Shown here one piece after another: positions 44,300 to 52,826 of a stretch of DNA of 64,000 nucleotides. How positions within the stretch are numbered: the stretch's first letter is position 1; every line of letters begins with the position of its first letter. The notes under the pieces are model-generated. The model was not told where the DNA came from. It ran no database searches and worked only from the letters and a program-made list of their open reading frames with translations. The DNA lies in contig CAZNJE010000003.1 in the NCBI GenBank assembly GCA_964573295.1, forward strand, positions 62,001 to 126,000. The letters run 5' to 3'. The translations under genes were made by a program, and so were the position numbers. The stretch comes from CAYQJL01 sp964573295. GTDB taxonomy: Bacteria > Eisenbacteria > RBG-16-71-46 > CAIMUX01 > WJJG01.

Positions 44300-45835
44300 A
44301 TGAGTCATCGCACGCTTGCTCTCCTGTTCGTCTTCTTCGCCGCCACCGGCTTCATCGCGGGATCGGCCGCGTCTGACTGGACGAACTCCGGCGGCAACGC
44401 CGGCCGCAACGGCCTCTCCACCGAAACCGGTCCGAGCGAAGCCGAGCTTCTGTGGTCCAGCAGCCGGCCTTCACTGATCGCCTGGCTACCCGTCACCGAG
44501 GGTGAGCGGGTCGTCACGGTGCGCCAGGCGGACTGGCCGTACAACCAGCCACACGATGCCTACGTGGTGGCCCACGACATCACCACCGGTGAAGAACTCT
44601 GGGCGACCGAGATCCCCTACGAGTCCGGCGACTGGATCCCGTGGGTCGGCGGGGTGAAGAACGGCATCGTCTACGCCTCCCGTGCGGGCAACGGCGCATC
44701 GGTGTCGGCACCGCTCTATGCCCTGGACGCCGCGGACGGTTCCACCCTGTGGGTCTCCGATGACGTCATCGACGCCGGCGCCTATGATGGCATGGTCTTC
44801 GCTCCCAACGGCGATCCCGTCATCGGTTCGTTCCAGGACATCTGGCGCATCAGCGCCGCCGACGGCAGCACCCTCTGGCACGCCAGTCGCTCGGGGTCGG
44901 TCAGCGGCACCTGCGGAGGGGCCATCTTCGGCGACGCCTTCTATGTGGCCGACGTCACCGGCGGCGGCCACATCCTCGTGCGCTACGACCTCGAGACCGG
45001 GCAACGGCTCTACCAGAGCCCGGTCATGGATGGATTCACGATTCAGAACACGCCGATGGTCGATCCGAGCGGCACGGTCTACCTTAATCGCGCGCAGAAC
45101 AACCCGGCCGTCGATTTCTACTACGCATTCACCGATGACGGCACGCAGTTCGTCGAGAAGTGGCATATCCCCGGCATGGGCGGCGCGACCGCCGAGTTCG
45201 GCGCTGGGCCGGACGGATCGCTCTACTTCATCACCGAGGGGCCCCGCCTCTCGCGCATCGATCCAGAGAGCGGTGGGATTCTCGCCAGCACGGATATCCT
45301 GAGCGGGTTCTCCAAGGCGCGTATCGCGGTCGACGCCCAGGGCAACGTCTACCTCTCCAACGGGGCATTCGCTACCGGCCGGCTCTATGCCTACGAGGCC
45401 GATCTCACGCCGCGCTGGGAGGTGCCGGTCACCAACATCAACATCGGTGGTCCCTCGCTCGGCGCCCATGGAACGCTCATCGTCTGCGGTGTGGGGACCG
45501 ACCTGCGCGCCTTCCGCACCGAGGATCCCGCCGGTATCGCCTGGAACGGCGCCGCCGACGCAACGGCCTTGCGGATCACCCCTACCTTGACCCGGCACGA
45601 CGCCTCGATCACCTACCGCCTCGCCGAAGCGGGGCCGGTTCGCCTCCAGGTATACGATACGGCCGGCCGGTGCGTGCAGACGCTCCTGTCCAACCAGAGC
45701 CAGACCGCCGGAGAACACGTGATTCACTGGGCCGGCCAGGATACACAGGGTCATCCCCTCCCGGCGGGCAGCTATCACTTCCGTCTCCTGGTTGGGACCG
45801 AGCAGCAGCAGGGAAAGGTCGTCCTGCTCCCGTAG
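44300..45835 (+). CDS. Secreted PQQ-like beta-propeller protein with FlgD domain
   Basis: The 511-residue protein has a signal peptide (LLFVFFAATGFIAGSAAS). The repeats are characteristic of PQQ-type propellers: DAADGSTLWVSD, AADGSTLWHAS and DLETGQRLY, each with a variable loop. No metal- or quinone-binding enzyme motif is visible, so it is probably a binding or structural propeller. The C-terminal FlgD-like module reads VYDTAGRCVQTLL and IHWAGQDTQG, with WAGQD replacing WDGRD. GGAGGAACC precedes the ATG. Confidence 0.85.
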   Translation: MSHRTLALLFVFFAATGFIAGSAASDWTNSGGNAGRNGLSTETGPSEAELLWSSSRPSLIAWLPVTEGERVVTVRQADWPYNQPHDAYVVAHDITTGEELWATEIPYESGDWIPWVGGVKNGIVYASRAGNGASVSAPLYALDAADGSTLWVSDDVIDAGAYDGMVFAPNGDPVIGSFQDIWRISAADGSTLWHASRSGSVSGTCGGAIFGDAFYVADVTGGGHILVRYDLETGQRLYQSPVMDGFTIQNTPMVDPSGTVYLNRAQNNPAVDFYYAFTDDGTQFVEKWHIPGMGGATAEFGAGPDGSLYFITEGPRLSRIDPESGGILASTDILSGFSKARIAVDAQGNVYLSNGAFATGRLYAYEADLTPRWEVPVTNINIGGPSLGAHGTLIVCGVGTDLRAFRTEDPAGIAWNGAADATALRITPTLTRHDASITYRLAEAGPVRLQVYDTAGRCVQTLLSNQSQTAGEHVIHWAGQDTQGHPLPAGSYHFRLLVGTEQQQGKVVLLP

Positions 45836-45886
45836 ACGACGGCCGCGCGAATCTGCTTGCTCTCGACACAGCGGGTTTGAGATCAT

Positions 45887-45933
45887 CGTTGGTTCCGTTT
45901 TCCCGCGGGGCCCTCGCGCCACGCGGACCAACG
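45887..45933 (+). terminator. Possible imperfect terminator after the PQQ-like gene
   Basis: CGTTGGT (45887-45893) pairs with ACCAACG (45927-45933), and adjacent CCG/CGG can extend the stem. The loop is long and there is no U-tract. Confidence 0.3.
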
Positions 45934-45967
45934 AGGCCAAAGCTCTAACTCGCTGAGGGCAAGTAAG

Positions 45968-47053
45968 ATGGACAGCCAGGACCCGCGCCGTACTCCCCGG
46001 GATCCGAAACAGCCGGGGCGCGATTGCGCCCGGCAACACGATTCAGTTCCGGCGAATGGGCGATTCCGCCTGCGACCGATCGCGCCTGAGGACTTCGAGC
46101 GAAAGCGCCTGGAGTGGCTCCATCGCAGCCGCGAGGCCGCTCCCGGGTTGGCCCGCGCGTACGCGATCATCGCGCTGGGCTGCATCATCATGGCAGCCGG
46201 CTTCAGTTTCTTCATGATTCCCCAGAAGATCGCACCCGGCGGCGTCTACGGCGTGGCCACGGTCCTCCACTATGCCAGCCACGATCTGGTCGGCATCGCC
46301 CTGCCCACCGGTACGATCGGACTCGTGCTCAACATCCCGCTCTTCCTGTGGGGCCTGCGGGCGCTGGGCGGCCGGTTCGTGGCCCGCACCGTCTTCGGGA
46401 TGGTCATGGCCTCCCTCGCGATGGATCTCCTGAGCCTGGTGATCAGGCGCGCCGCCTGGGAGCCGGTCGTCACCGACCTCGACCCCATGCTGGCCAGCCT
46501 GTTTGGCGGCCTCTGCATCGGAGCCGGACTGGGGCTGGTGTTCCGCAAGATGGGTTCGACCGGCGGCAGCGACGTGGTGGGCCAGATCCTCGGAACCCGC
46601 ACGAACATCAGTGTCGGTGTATGGATGATGATCGTCGATGCCGCCGTGGTCGTCCTGGCAGCCTACTACTTTCAGAATCTCAATCTGTCGCTGTATGCGG
46701 TCGTCACCATCTTCGTCACCGGGAAGGTGATCGACACGGTGCTCGAAGGCCGCACCCACTCCCGCGCGGTGACGATCATCACCGAGAAGGACGAACCGAT
46801 CCGCGAGGCGATCCTCTTCGGGATCAACCGAACCGGAACCCTTTTTCAGGCCAACGGGCTGTATCAGGGGCGGCGCAAGAACGTGTTCCTCTGTGTGGTC
46901 AACCGCAAGCACCTGAAACACCTCGAACACCTGGTCGCCCAGGCCGATCCGGCCGCCTTCCTCGTGGTCAGTGAAGCGCATGAGGTGCTTGGCGAAGGAT
47001 TCATTCCATTAAAGGAACGGCTCGGCTCCGAGATTGGCGCCACAGGCCTTTGA
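45968..47053 (+). CDS. YitT-family membrane protein (DUF161 + DUF2179)
   Basis: The 361-residue protein has a 70-residue hydrophilic N-terminus and then five or six helices with the YitT signature (GFSFFMIPQKIAPGGVYGVATVL; GGLCIGAGLGLVFRKMGSTGGSDVVGQI). The C-terminal cytoplasmic DUF2179 domain reads AVTIITEKDEPIREAIL and GLYQGRRKNVFLCVV. Family members are inner-membrane proteins with uncertain transport roles. GAGGG lies upstream of the ATG. The N-terminal extension is longer than usual. Confidence 0.9.
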   Translation: MDSQDPRRTPRDPKQPGRDCARQHDSVPANGRFRLRPIAPEDFERKRLEWLHRSREAAPGLARAYAIIALGCIIMAAGFSFFMIPQKIAPGGVYGVATVLHYASHDLVGIALPTGTIGLVLNIPLFLWGLRALGGRFVARTVFGMVMASLAMDLLSLVIRRAAWEPVVTDLDPMLASLFGGLCIGAGLGLVFRKMGSTGGSDVVGQILGTRTNISVGVWMMIVDAAVVVLAAYYFQNLNLSLYAVVTIFVTGKVIDTVLEGRTHSRAVTIITEKDEPIREAILFGINRTGTLFQANGLYQGRRKNVFLCVVNRKHLKHLEHLVAQADPAAFLVVSEAHEVLGEGFIPLKERLGSEIGATGL

Positions 47054-47169
47054 TCCGATCTGTCGCCGTCCGATCTGTCGCACCGGTTGACAACCGGCTC
47101 CTCTGGGCTGTAGTGTGCAAGACGTTCGCCATGAATGGAGTCCCGCCATTACGGAACCTGGGGAGTGCG

Positions 47170-48495
47170 GTGAAGAACACACGCTCGGAGAACAGATCAG
47201 GCCGTTTCGTTTTCGGTGGTGATTCACACGTGCGCGTGACCTGTCTCCTGCTTTTGTGGATCGGCCTGTGCCTGGGCTTCGTCTCGCCTCCCATCCATGC
47301 GCAGACGGCCTCGGATTCTCCGGCGGAAGACCCGGCAGCTACGAGCGAAACCCCCGCCAATGATCCCGCCTCGCTCCCCGCACCGCCCACGCTCGAGCTG
47401 CTCGACAAAGAACTCGACTCCGGCCGCACCGTCGTCCTCAATTGGACCCGTTCGCCCGACGACGGCGCCGGGTTCGACAATGTCGCCGGCTACCATATCT
47501 ACCGCGCCGATTCGCCCGAGGGGCCTTTCGAGCGCTTGACCGACTCGCCTCTCGCCCCCGGGGACGGCGGATTCCAGGATCGCCACCAGAACCGGATCGG
47601 CGGCCGCGAAGTCAAGCCGGGCGAAACCTACTACTACCGCATGGCTGCCCTGACGTCCGACGGCCGGGAGTCGCTCTCTCCGGTCGTATCGGTCACTCCC
47701 GAAGCCAGTCTGTTCAATCCCACCAAGTGGCTCGCGCTGATCGCCGTGGCCGTCTACATCGTCATTCTGGTCATCATGATCCAGCTCGCCCGCACCGGGC
47801 GCGAGCTGTTCATCCGGCGCATCGCCGGCATCGACGCGCTTGATGAAGCCGTCGGCCGTGCCACCGAGATGGGCAAGCCCGTACTCTATTTGTGCGGCAT
47901 GCTCGATCTGGGCGAGGTCTCGACCATTGCCGCGGTGAATATCCTCTCGGGCGTGGCGAAGAAGGTAGGCCAATACCAGTCCCGGCTCCTGATGCCGTGC
48001 CGGGATCCGATGGTCATGACCGTCTCTCAAGAGGTCGTCAAGGAAGCCTACATGGGCATCGGGCGCCCCGAGGCGTACCGCTCCGACGACATCTTCTACA
48101 CCACCTACGACCAGTTCCCCTACGTGGCCTCGGTCGACGGCATCATGCTGCGCGAGAGACCGGCGACGAACATCTACATGGGCTACTACTTCGCCGAATC
48201 CCTGATCCTGGCCGAGACCGGCGCCATGTCGGGCGCGATCCAGATAGCCGGTACCGACGCCATCACGCAGCTCCCCTTCTTCGTGGTGGCCTGCGATTAC
48301 ACGATCATTGGCGAGGAGCTCTACGCCGCCAGCGCCTACATCTCGCGGGATCCGAAGCTGGTGGGCAGTATCAAGGGGCAGGACTACATGAAACTGCTTC
48401 TTGGGATCTGCCTGCTTGTGGGGATTGTGGCGGCCACCGTGGTGCATTTCAACGACGACGCGCAGATGTTCCGCGCGTTCCTGGACTTCTTCTAG
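47170..48495 (+). CDS. Cassette A gene 1: FN3-containing membrane protein (DUF6754-like)
   Basis: About 441 residues: a signal or anchor helix (LLLLWIGLCLGFVSPP), an FN3 domain (VLNWTRSPDDGAGFDNVAGYHIYRAD in parts, YYYRMAAL), a membrane helix (LALIAVAVYIVILVIMIQL), a large conserved cytoplasmic-side domain and a C-terminal helix. The core has GIDALDEAVGRATEMGKPV, DPMVMTVSQEVVKEAY and GTDAITQLPFFVVACDYTIIGEELYAASAY. It is a paralogue of the gene at 55034-56221. I believe this matches the uncharacterised DUF6754 family, from memory. GTG 47170 follows GGGGAG; the frame extends to 47050 without support, and GTG 47230 is another option. Confidence 0.8.
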   Translation: MKNTRSENRSGRFVFGGDSHVRVTCLLLLWIGLCLGFVSPPIHAQTASDSPAEDPAATSETPANDPASLPAPPTLELLDKELDSGRTVVLNWTRSPDDGAGFDNVAGYHIYRADSPEGPFERLTDSPLAPGDGGFQDRHQNRIGGREVKPGETYYYRMAALTSDGRESLSPVVSVTPEASLFNPTKWLALIAVAVYIVILVIMIQLARTGRELFIRRIAGIDALDEAVGRATEMGKPVLYLCGMLDLGEVSTIAAVNILSGVAKKVGQYQSRLLMPCRDPMVMTVSQEVVKEAYMGIGRPEAYRSDDIFYTTYDQFPYVASVDGIMLRERPATNIYMGYYFAESLILAETGAMSGAIQIAGTDAITQLPFFVVACDYTIIGEELYAASAYISRDPKLVGSIKGQDYMKLLLGICLLVGIVAATVVHFNDDAQMFRAFLDFF

Positions 48496-48522
48496 GCCGG
48501 GCGAAGGGAGTGTGAGCAGACG

Positions 48523-49149
48523 ATGCTTCTGAAGCAGCAATTGCCACTGGTTCTCTGCTTCCTCTTCGGGGCCTTTGCCCTCGTGGCGTATTTCTCGCCG
48601 AGTCTGGACGAGATCAACCGTGACTATGTGATCAACTGGACCCTGGTGATCTTCGGGTTTTCGATGGCCCTGGGCATCTACAGTCTCCTTCGCTCGCACT
48701 TCACGAAGCTCAGCAAGCGTTCCGCAGGCTGGCAATACAACCTGGTGGCCCTGATCGGCTACTTCATGATGGTCTTCTTCGGGTTCGTCTTCGGCATCGA
48801 TTCCGACAGCACCTTCCAGTACTTCTTCTTCACGATTCAGGTGCCCGTGCAGTCGACCATGTTCTCGATTCTGGCATTCTACATCGCCTCGGCCGCCTTC
48901 CGCGCCTTCCGGGTGCGAACGCTCGAGGCCACGTTGCTCCTGGTCGCCGCCGTCATCGTCATGCTCGGCCAGGTACCGCTCACCGCCCAGATCCCCTACC
49001 TCTCCGAGGCCAAGGACTGGGTCATGAACGTGCCGAACCTGGCCGCCAAACGCGGCATCTGGATCGGAATCGGTCTCGGTATGATCTCCACCGCGCTCAA
49101 GATCGTGCTGGGCATCGAGCGAACCTATCTGGGCGGAGGAAAGGGGTAG
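48523..49149 (+). CDS. Cassette A gene 2: six-helix membrane protein
   Basis: The 208-residue protein has about six membrane helices and almost no extramembrane mass. Conserved signatures shared with the paralogue at 54343-54954 are FYIASAAFRAF, VIVMLGQVP and KIVLGIERTYLG. No function is recognised. It starts 27 bases after gene 1 and ends 2 bases before gene 3, so it is part of one transcript. Confidence 0.85.
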   Translation: MLLKQQLPLVLCFLFGAFALVAYFSPSLDEINRDYVINWTLVIFGFSMALGIYSLLRSHFTKLSKRSAGWQYNLVALIGYFMMVFFGFVFGIDSDSTFQYFFFTIQVPVQSTMFSILAFYIASAAFRAFRVRTLEATLLLVAAVIVMLGQVPLTAQIPYLSEAKDWVMNVPNLAAKRGIWIGIGLGMISTALKIVLGIERTYLGGGKG

Positions 49150-49151
49150 TC

Positions 49152-49979
49152 ATGCACCGGTTCCTCACGTTCATTCTGTATCTCGACCGCCGGTGGATCT
49201 TCCTGTTGATCTTCGTCGCCACGGTCATTCCCTTCTTGGCCCCGCTGGGCCAGGATGTGGAGCTCACGCCCGAGGTGCGCAGGGTCTACGACTTCATCGA
49301 GAACATGGATCCCGAGGGAGAGCCGCTGTTGGTCTCCTTCGACTACGATCCGCAGATCTCGGCCGAATGTCACCCAATGGCCTATGCCATCCTGCGCCAC
49401 GCGCTCGGGCGCGGCGTCAAGATCGTGGCGGTCGCCATGCACCCCGCGGCCCCGGCCCTGGCCCTGGATGCGCTCGAGACCGTTGCCGCAGAGACCGGCG
49501 CCGTCTACGGACAGGATTACTGTTTCATGGGCTACGGGGCGGGATTCGCCTTCATGATGGCCAAGATGGCCGAGAGCTTCCCGGAAAGCTTCCCGCAGGA
49601 CTACTACGGCACGCCGATCAAAGAGATCCCTGTCGCGCAGAGCCTGGAGAACTACGACTCCTTCGCCATGGTCCTCTCCCTGGCCGGCAACAAGGCGCCC
49701 GAATACTACATCATCTACGGCCAGTCGAAGTCCGGCGTCCTCGTCTCGGCAGGTGTCACGGCCGTGATGGCGGCCGACTACTACCCCTTCTATGGATCCG
49801 GCCAATTGACCGGACTGATCTCCGGCCTAAAGGGCGCCACCGAGTACGAGCAGCTCATCAACAGGCGCGACCGCGCGTTCGTCGGAATGGACGCGCAATC
49901 GATCATCCACCTGCTCATCGTGGCTCTGATCGTTCTTGGCAACATCGCCTATTTCGGCACACGCAAGCAGCGCTCCTAG
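49152..49979 (+). CDS. Cassette A gene 3: double-anchored extracytoplasmic protein
   Basis: The 275-residue protein has an N-terminal helix (WIFLLIFVATVIPFLAPLG) and a C-terminal helix (IIHLLIVALIVLGNIAYFG). Between them lies an alpha/beta domain of about 190 residues that probably faces the periplasm. Conserved motifs shared with the gene at 53450-54316 are SFDYDPQ, FPQDYYGTPIKEIP, SGLKGATEYE and GMDAQSI. The strand-helix alternation suggests a Rossmann-like fold. GGAGGAAAGGGG precedes the ATG. Not recognised; a receptor or scaffold is one option. Confidence 0.85.
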   Translation: MHRFLTFILYLDRRWIFLLIFVATVIPFLAPLGQDVELTPEVRRVYDFIENMDPEGEPLLVSFDYDPQISAECHPMAYAILRHALGRGVKIVAVAMHPAAPALALDALETVAAETGAVYGQDYCFMGYGAGFAFMMAKMAESFPESFPQDYYGTPIKEIPVAQSLENYDSFAMVLSLAGNKAPEYYIIYGQSKSGVLVSAGVTAVMAADYYPFYGSGQLTGLISGLKGATEYEQLINRRDRAFVGMDAQSIIHLLIVALIVLGNIAYFGTRKQRS

Positions 49980-50044
49980 AGCGCAGCCGGGTTGGCGCGG
50001 CGGATGACCCGTCCCGCCACGGCAAGACGACGGAAGGAAAGAGA

Positions 50045-50683
50045 ATGGAAGCCTGGCCTCCTTTGATGCAGCAGATCTCACTGCACGCCGCAGCGCTGCT
50101 GACCTTCTGCATCTTCTCCTTTCTCTACCGTGACAATCCCTTCTACAAGTTCGCCGAGTACTTGGTGGTGGGCGTCTCGGCCGGCTACTACACGGTGATC
50201 TTCTACAACAACTACGTGAAGCCGAATCTGGTCGACCACTTCATGGATCCCACCTATCCGGGCAAGATCATCCTGCTGATTCCCACGATCCTGGGATTCA
50301 TGTTGTGGACACGCATCATCCCGAAGTATGCCTGGCTCAGCCGGTATTCGTTGGCGGCCTATCTGGGTGCCGCGGCCGGCCTGGCCATTCCGCGCACGAT
50401 GGAGACCGTGGTCCTCAAGCAGCTCTCCAGCACGATGCTCGCGCCGGTCAACATCACCGACATCGTCATCATCGTGGGCGTGCTGTCCACCCTGGTCTAC
50501 TTCTTCTTCTCCAAGCCTCACAAGGGCATCCTCGGCGGGGGCGCCCGGGTCGGGGTCATCTTCATCATGGTGAGCTTCGGCGCCACCTTCGGCTACACGG
50601 TCATGGCGCGCGTATCCCTGCTGATCGGCCGGGTGACCTTCCTCATCAAAGACTGGCTGCCCGCGCTCGGCATCCCCACCTAA
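50045..50683 (+). CDS. Cassette A gene 4: six-helix membrane protein
   Basis: The 212-residue protein has about six helices. Motifs shared with the gene at 52827-53453 are FSFLYRDNPFYKFAE, VSAGYYTVI, FFFSKPHKGILGG and FGYTVMARVSLLIGR, the last being the strongest match of the cassette. Function is unknown. AAGGAAAGAG precedes the ATG at 50045. It ends cassette A. Confidence 0.85.
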   Translation: MEAWPPLMQQISLHAAALLTFCIFSFLYRDNPFYKFAEYLVVGVSAGYYTVIFYNNYVKPNLVDHFMDPTYPGKIILLIPTILGFMLWTRIIPKYAWLSRYSLAAYLGAAAGLAIPRTMETVVLKQLSSTMLAPVNITDIVIIVGVLSTLVYFFFSKPHKGILGGGARVGVIFIMVSFGATFGYTVMARVSLLIGRVTFLIKDWLPALGIPT

Positions 50684-51017
50684 CAAGACGATGCTGGGCG
50701 GTGCCGCCGGAGACGTGGCGGTCGCATCCGAAAAAGCTCCAGCACCCACCGCGGGTGCGACAGACACCTCCCTGGCGCTCGGCATCCCCATGGCAGCCCC
50801 ATGGCAGCCCCACGGCCGCCCCGTGGCAGCCCCGTAGCAGCCCCATGGCGCAACCCTCTCCCCCACTCTCCGTAGGGCGGGATGTCTCGGCTGCGTAAAC
50901 GGACTGAACAGGTTCCCCTCCCCAATCGTCTCAGTGTTGCAGGGGGGAAACGGCGGCCATCAGGCGGCCATCAGGCCAGGTCCTATGAGAACAGCCCGAC
51001 GTAGGAGGATTGCCGAC
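50684..51017. other. Gap after cassette A with 11-bp repeat
   Basis: This 334-base gap contains the repeat 50786-50851 and the leader of the small secreted protein gene. No convincing terminator or gene was found. Confidence 0.5.
50786..50851. repeat. 11-bp tandem repeat, 6 copies
   Basis: Six uninterrupted units of CCCCATGGCAG and variants. The period matches that of the repeat next to the photolyase gene, but the unit differs. Confidence 0.92.
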
Positions 51018-51575
51018 ATGAAACCGATGATCGAGTACCGGAACACAAACCGGCTGACCGCCGCTCTCGTGGCGGGTTGCGTCCTGGCCCTCACCGCCTT
51101 GCCCAGCGCACAGGCCGGCGAAGTCGACAAGAGGATGGAGCGCGAGATTCGCATTGCCGAGGAGTTCATCAGCGACATGCTGGTCGAGAGCCCGAACTGG
51201 CTCGTCAGCTGGGGAGGCCCCACGAGCGGCACCTATCTCGACGGCGTAGGGGTCTTCTTCCAGTTCGAGGCCTCCCTGGTCTCGGGCAAGCATGATCGCA
51301 AGGGGCCCTTCGGCTGGTCGGTCTTCCGTGACTTCGGCAAGCGGGTCGTCATACTCGGTGATGCCGACGAGGAGTGGGAGAAGACTTCTCTCGCCGATGA
51401 CGAATGGGTCACGATCATCGTAGTCCTCGATGATCACAGCTTCTTCCGCAAGAACCGGCTCGAACGGTTGATCGTCAAGGCTCGCGCCGGCGATCTGCGC
51501 GATTCCATCGAGTCCATGGAGAATCGCGGCGGTCGCGACGCACTACGGGGCCGCATCGTGGAGACAGAGTACTAA
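51018..51575 (+). CDS. Small secreted protein of unknown function next to cassette A
   Basis: The 185-residue product has a signal peptide (LTAALVAGCVLALTALPSAQ-A) and a compact body with charged N- and C-terminal helices. The centre is beta-like (WLVSWGGPTSGTYLDGVGVF, VVILGD, VTIIVVLDD). GGAGG precedes ATG 51018. I recognise no family. Its place between cassette A and the flagellin homologue suggests that it works with them, for instance as a periplasmic component. It has no paralogue beside cassette B. Confidence 0.82.
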   Translation: MKPMIEYRNTNRLTAALVAGCVLALTALPSAQAGEVDKRMEREIRIAEEFISDMLVESPNWLVSWGGPTSGTYLDGVGVFFQFEASLVSGKHDRKGPFGWSVFRDFGKRVVILGDADEEWEKTSLADDEWVTIIVVLDDHSFFRKNRLERLIVKARAGDLRDSIESMENRGGRDALRGRIVETEY

Positions 51576-51672
51576 TTCTGGGTGGTGCAACCAACCGGGG
51601 ACGCGCCCCCCGGTCCGGTTCTCACGCAGCGCGATCAGGCGAACCCTACTCCAACCGCATCGCAGGCACACC

Positions 51673-51697
51673 GGCCGCGGGAGATCCTCCCGCGGCC
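51673..51697. terminator. Bidirectional hairpin between the secreted protein and flagellin genes
   Basis: GGCCGCGGGAG (51673-51683) and CTCCCGCGGCC (51687-51697) form an 11-bp perfect stem with a 3-base loop, 9 bases beyond the flagellin stop and 98 beyond the other gene. No U-tract on either side. Confidence 0.6.
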
Positions 51698-51705
51698 CTC
51701 GCGCG

Positions 51706-52545
51706 TCAGTCGAACAGTGACAGAACCGCCTGGGTGTTGTAGACCGCTTGCGACAGCACACTCAACACGCTCTCCTGGAGAATCTGGTACTTGGTCACCT
51801 CGATCAGCTCCTCGGCCGAGTCCGCGCTGTAGATGCGGTTGTAGGCCGCCTCGGTATTGGTCTGCATGACCGACAGTAGGTTCTCCTTCACGGTGAGACG
51901 ATTGATCAGCGACCCAATCTCGTTGAGGCCGGAACTCACCATCGAACGTGCGGCTTCCACTTCCGCGGCGTAGGTCTCGTAGTTGGAGCTGTCGATCCGG
52001 TCGTCTTCGGTGAGAGCGGCGGTCCCGGTCAGGCCAAGAGAACTGGCATCGAATGCCGAGGTTGTCCAGCTCAACTGGCTCCGGGTGCCGACCTGAAACG
52101 TGAAGGTCTCGATCCCGCCCAGAAGCGCCGTGCCGTTGAAGGTAACCTCCGCCACGGTCTCATCAATTTCCGCGAGTGTGTCGATCAGGGTCTGCGTCAC
52201 GGCGGCACGTTCTTCATCGCCCAGGGTGTCACTGGCCGCCGAGGTGATCTCTGCACTCATCGTCGTCAGCATCTCGTTGATCTCGAGTAACGCCCCCTCC
52301 GCGACCGCCAGCAGGTTCTTCGCCTGGCCGGCATTGTCGGCCAGGGTCGAGTAGACGCGATACTGCGCGTTCAACTTCGTCGCCATCGTCAAGCCGGCGG
52401 GATCATCGGCGGCGCTGTTGATGCGCGCCCCGGTCGCCAGACGGAGCTGGTGGGTTGCCAGGTGCTTGTTGACCTGCTGCAGCGTGGTCAGAAGCTGCGT
52501 GGCCTGGACATTGGTTCGAATGCGCGTGAAGTCACCCGGCTCCAT
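51706..52545 (-). CDS. Flagellin homologue (D0/D1 only)
   Basis: The 279-residue protein aligns with both flagellin ends: N-terminal QLRLATGARINSAADDPAGL and C-terminal ILQESVLSVLSQAVYNTQAVLSLF, the coiled D0/D1 helices that polymerise a filament. The middle (FNGTALLGG to about 190) is very short, so surface domains D2/D3 are absent. There is no signal peptide, as expected of flagellins, which use the flagellar type III apparatus. No hook, motor, chaperone or export gene is visible in the window. AAAGGA lies 8 bases before the ATG. It follows cassette B on the same strand after 281 bases but has its own sigma-54 promoter. Confidence 0.93.
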   Translation of the reverse strand: MEPGDFTRIRTNVQATQLLTTLQQVNKHLATHQLRLATGARINSAADDPAGLTMATKLNAQYRVYSTLADNAGQAKNLLAVAEGALLEINEMLTTMSAEITSAASDTLGDEERAAVTQTLIDTLAEIDETVAEVTFNGTALLGGIETFTFQVGTRSQLSWTTSAFDASSLGLTGTAALTEDDRIDSSNYETYAAEVEAARSMVSSGLNEIGSLINRLTVKENLLSVMQTNTEAAYNRIYSADSAEELIEVTKYQILQESVLSVLSQAVYNTQAVLSLFD

Positions 52546-52600
52546 GGTTCATTCCTTTCAAGAAACCTGCTCGCGTTCGGAAAGGGCCTGGACGAAGGCC

Positions 52601-52615
52601 GCAACAAACATGCCA
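52601..52615 (-). promoter_or_regulatory. Sigma-54 (-24/-12) promoter of the flagellin homologue
   Basis: The minus strand reads TGGCATG-TTTG-TTGC, an exact fit to the TGGCAYG-N4-TTGC pattern with the required GG-to-GC spacing. Transcription would start near 52589, leaving a leader of about 44 bases before the start codon. Such promoters need an AAA+ activator of the type encoded at 9744-12515. Confidence 0.8.
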
Positions 52616-52714
52616 TGGCGCGATGAAGAACCGGTGACGGGGTCAGGCGGGGGCCCAGGCGGGAACTCAATGGCGCTGTGTCTACAAGTCACGGAATGCC
52701 AAAGCGTTTCCGGA

Positions 52715-52730
52715 TGGCGCATTCGCGCCA
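52715..52730. promoter_or_regulatory. Palindromic upstream activator site candidate
   Basis: TGGCGC-ATTC-GCGCCA is an inverted repeat with 6-bp arms centred about 115 bases upstream of the sigma-54 promoter. That is the usual distance for binding of a sigma-54 activator that contacts the polymerase by DNA looping. Confidence 0.5.
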
Positions 52731-52770
52731 CGCGAGAGACCGGCTAGCGCCGTTTTTTGCTCGGCGGAGG

Positions 52771-52804
52771 GCGGCGGCCGTGCGTTTTGCGCGACCGCCG
52801 CCGC
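52771..52804 (-). terminator. Hairpin after cassette B
   Basis: GCGGCGG and CCGCCGC arms flank a long loop 23 bases after the last cassette B stop. A homopolymer of A (T on the opposite strand) lies farther on. It may end the cassette B transcript before the flagellin promoter. Confidence 0.35.
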
Positions 52805-52826
52805 TACTTAGCCCCGCCATGGGCCC

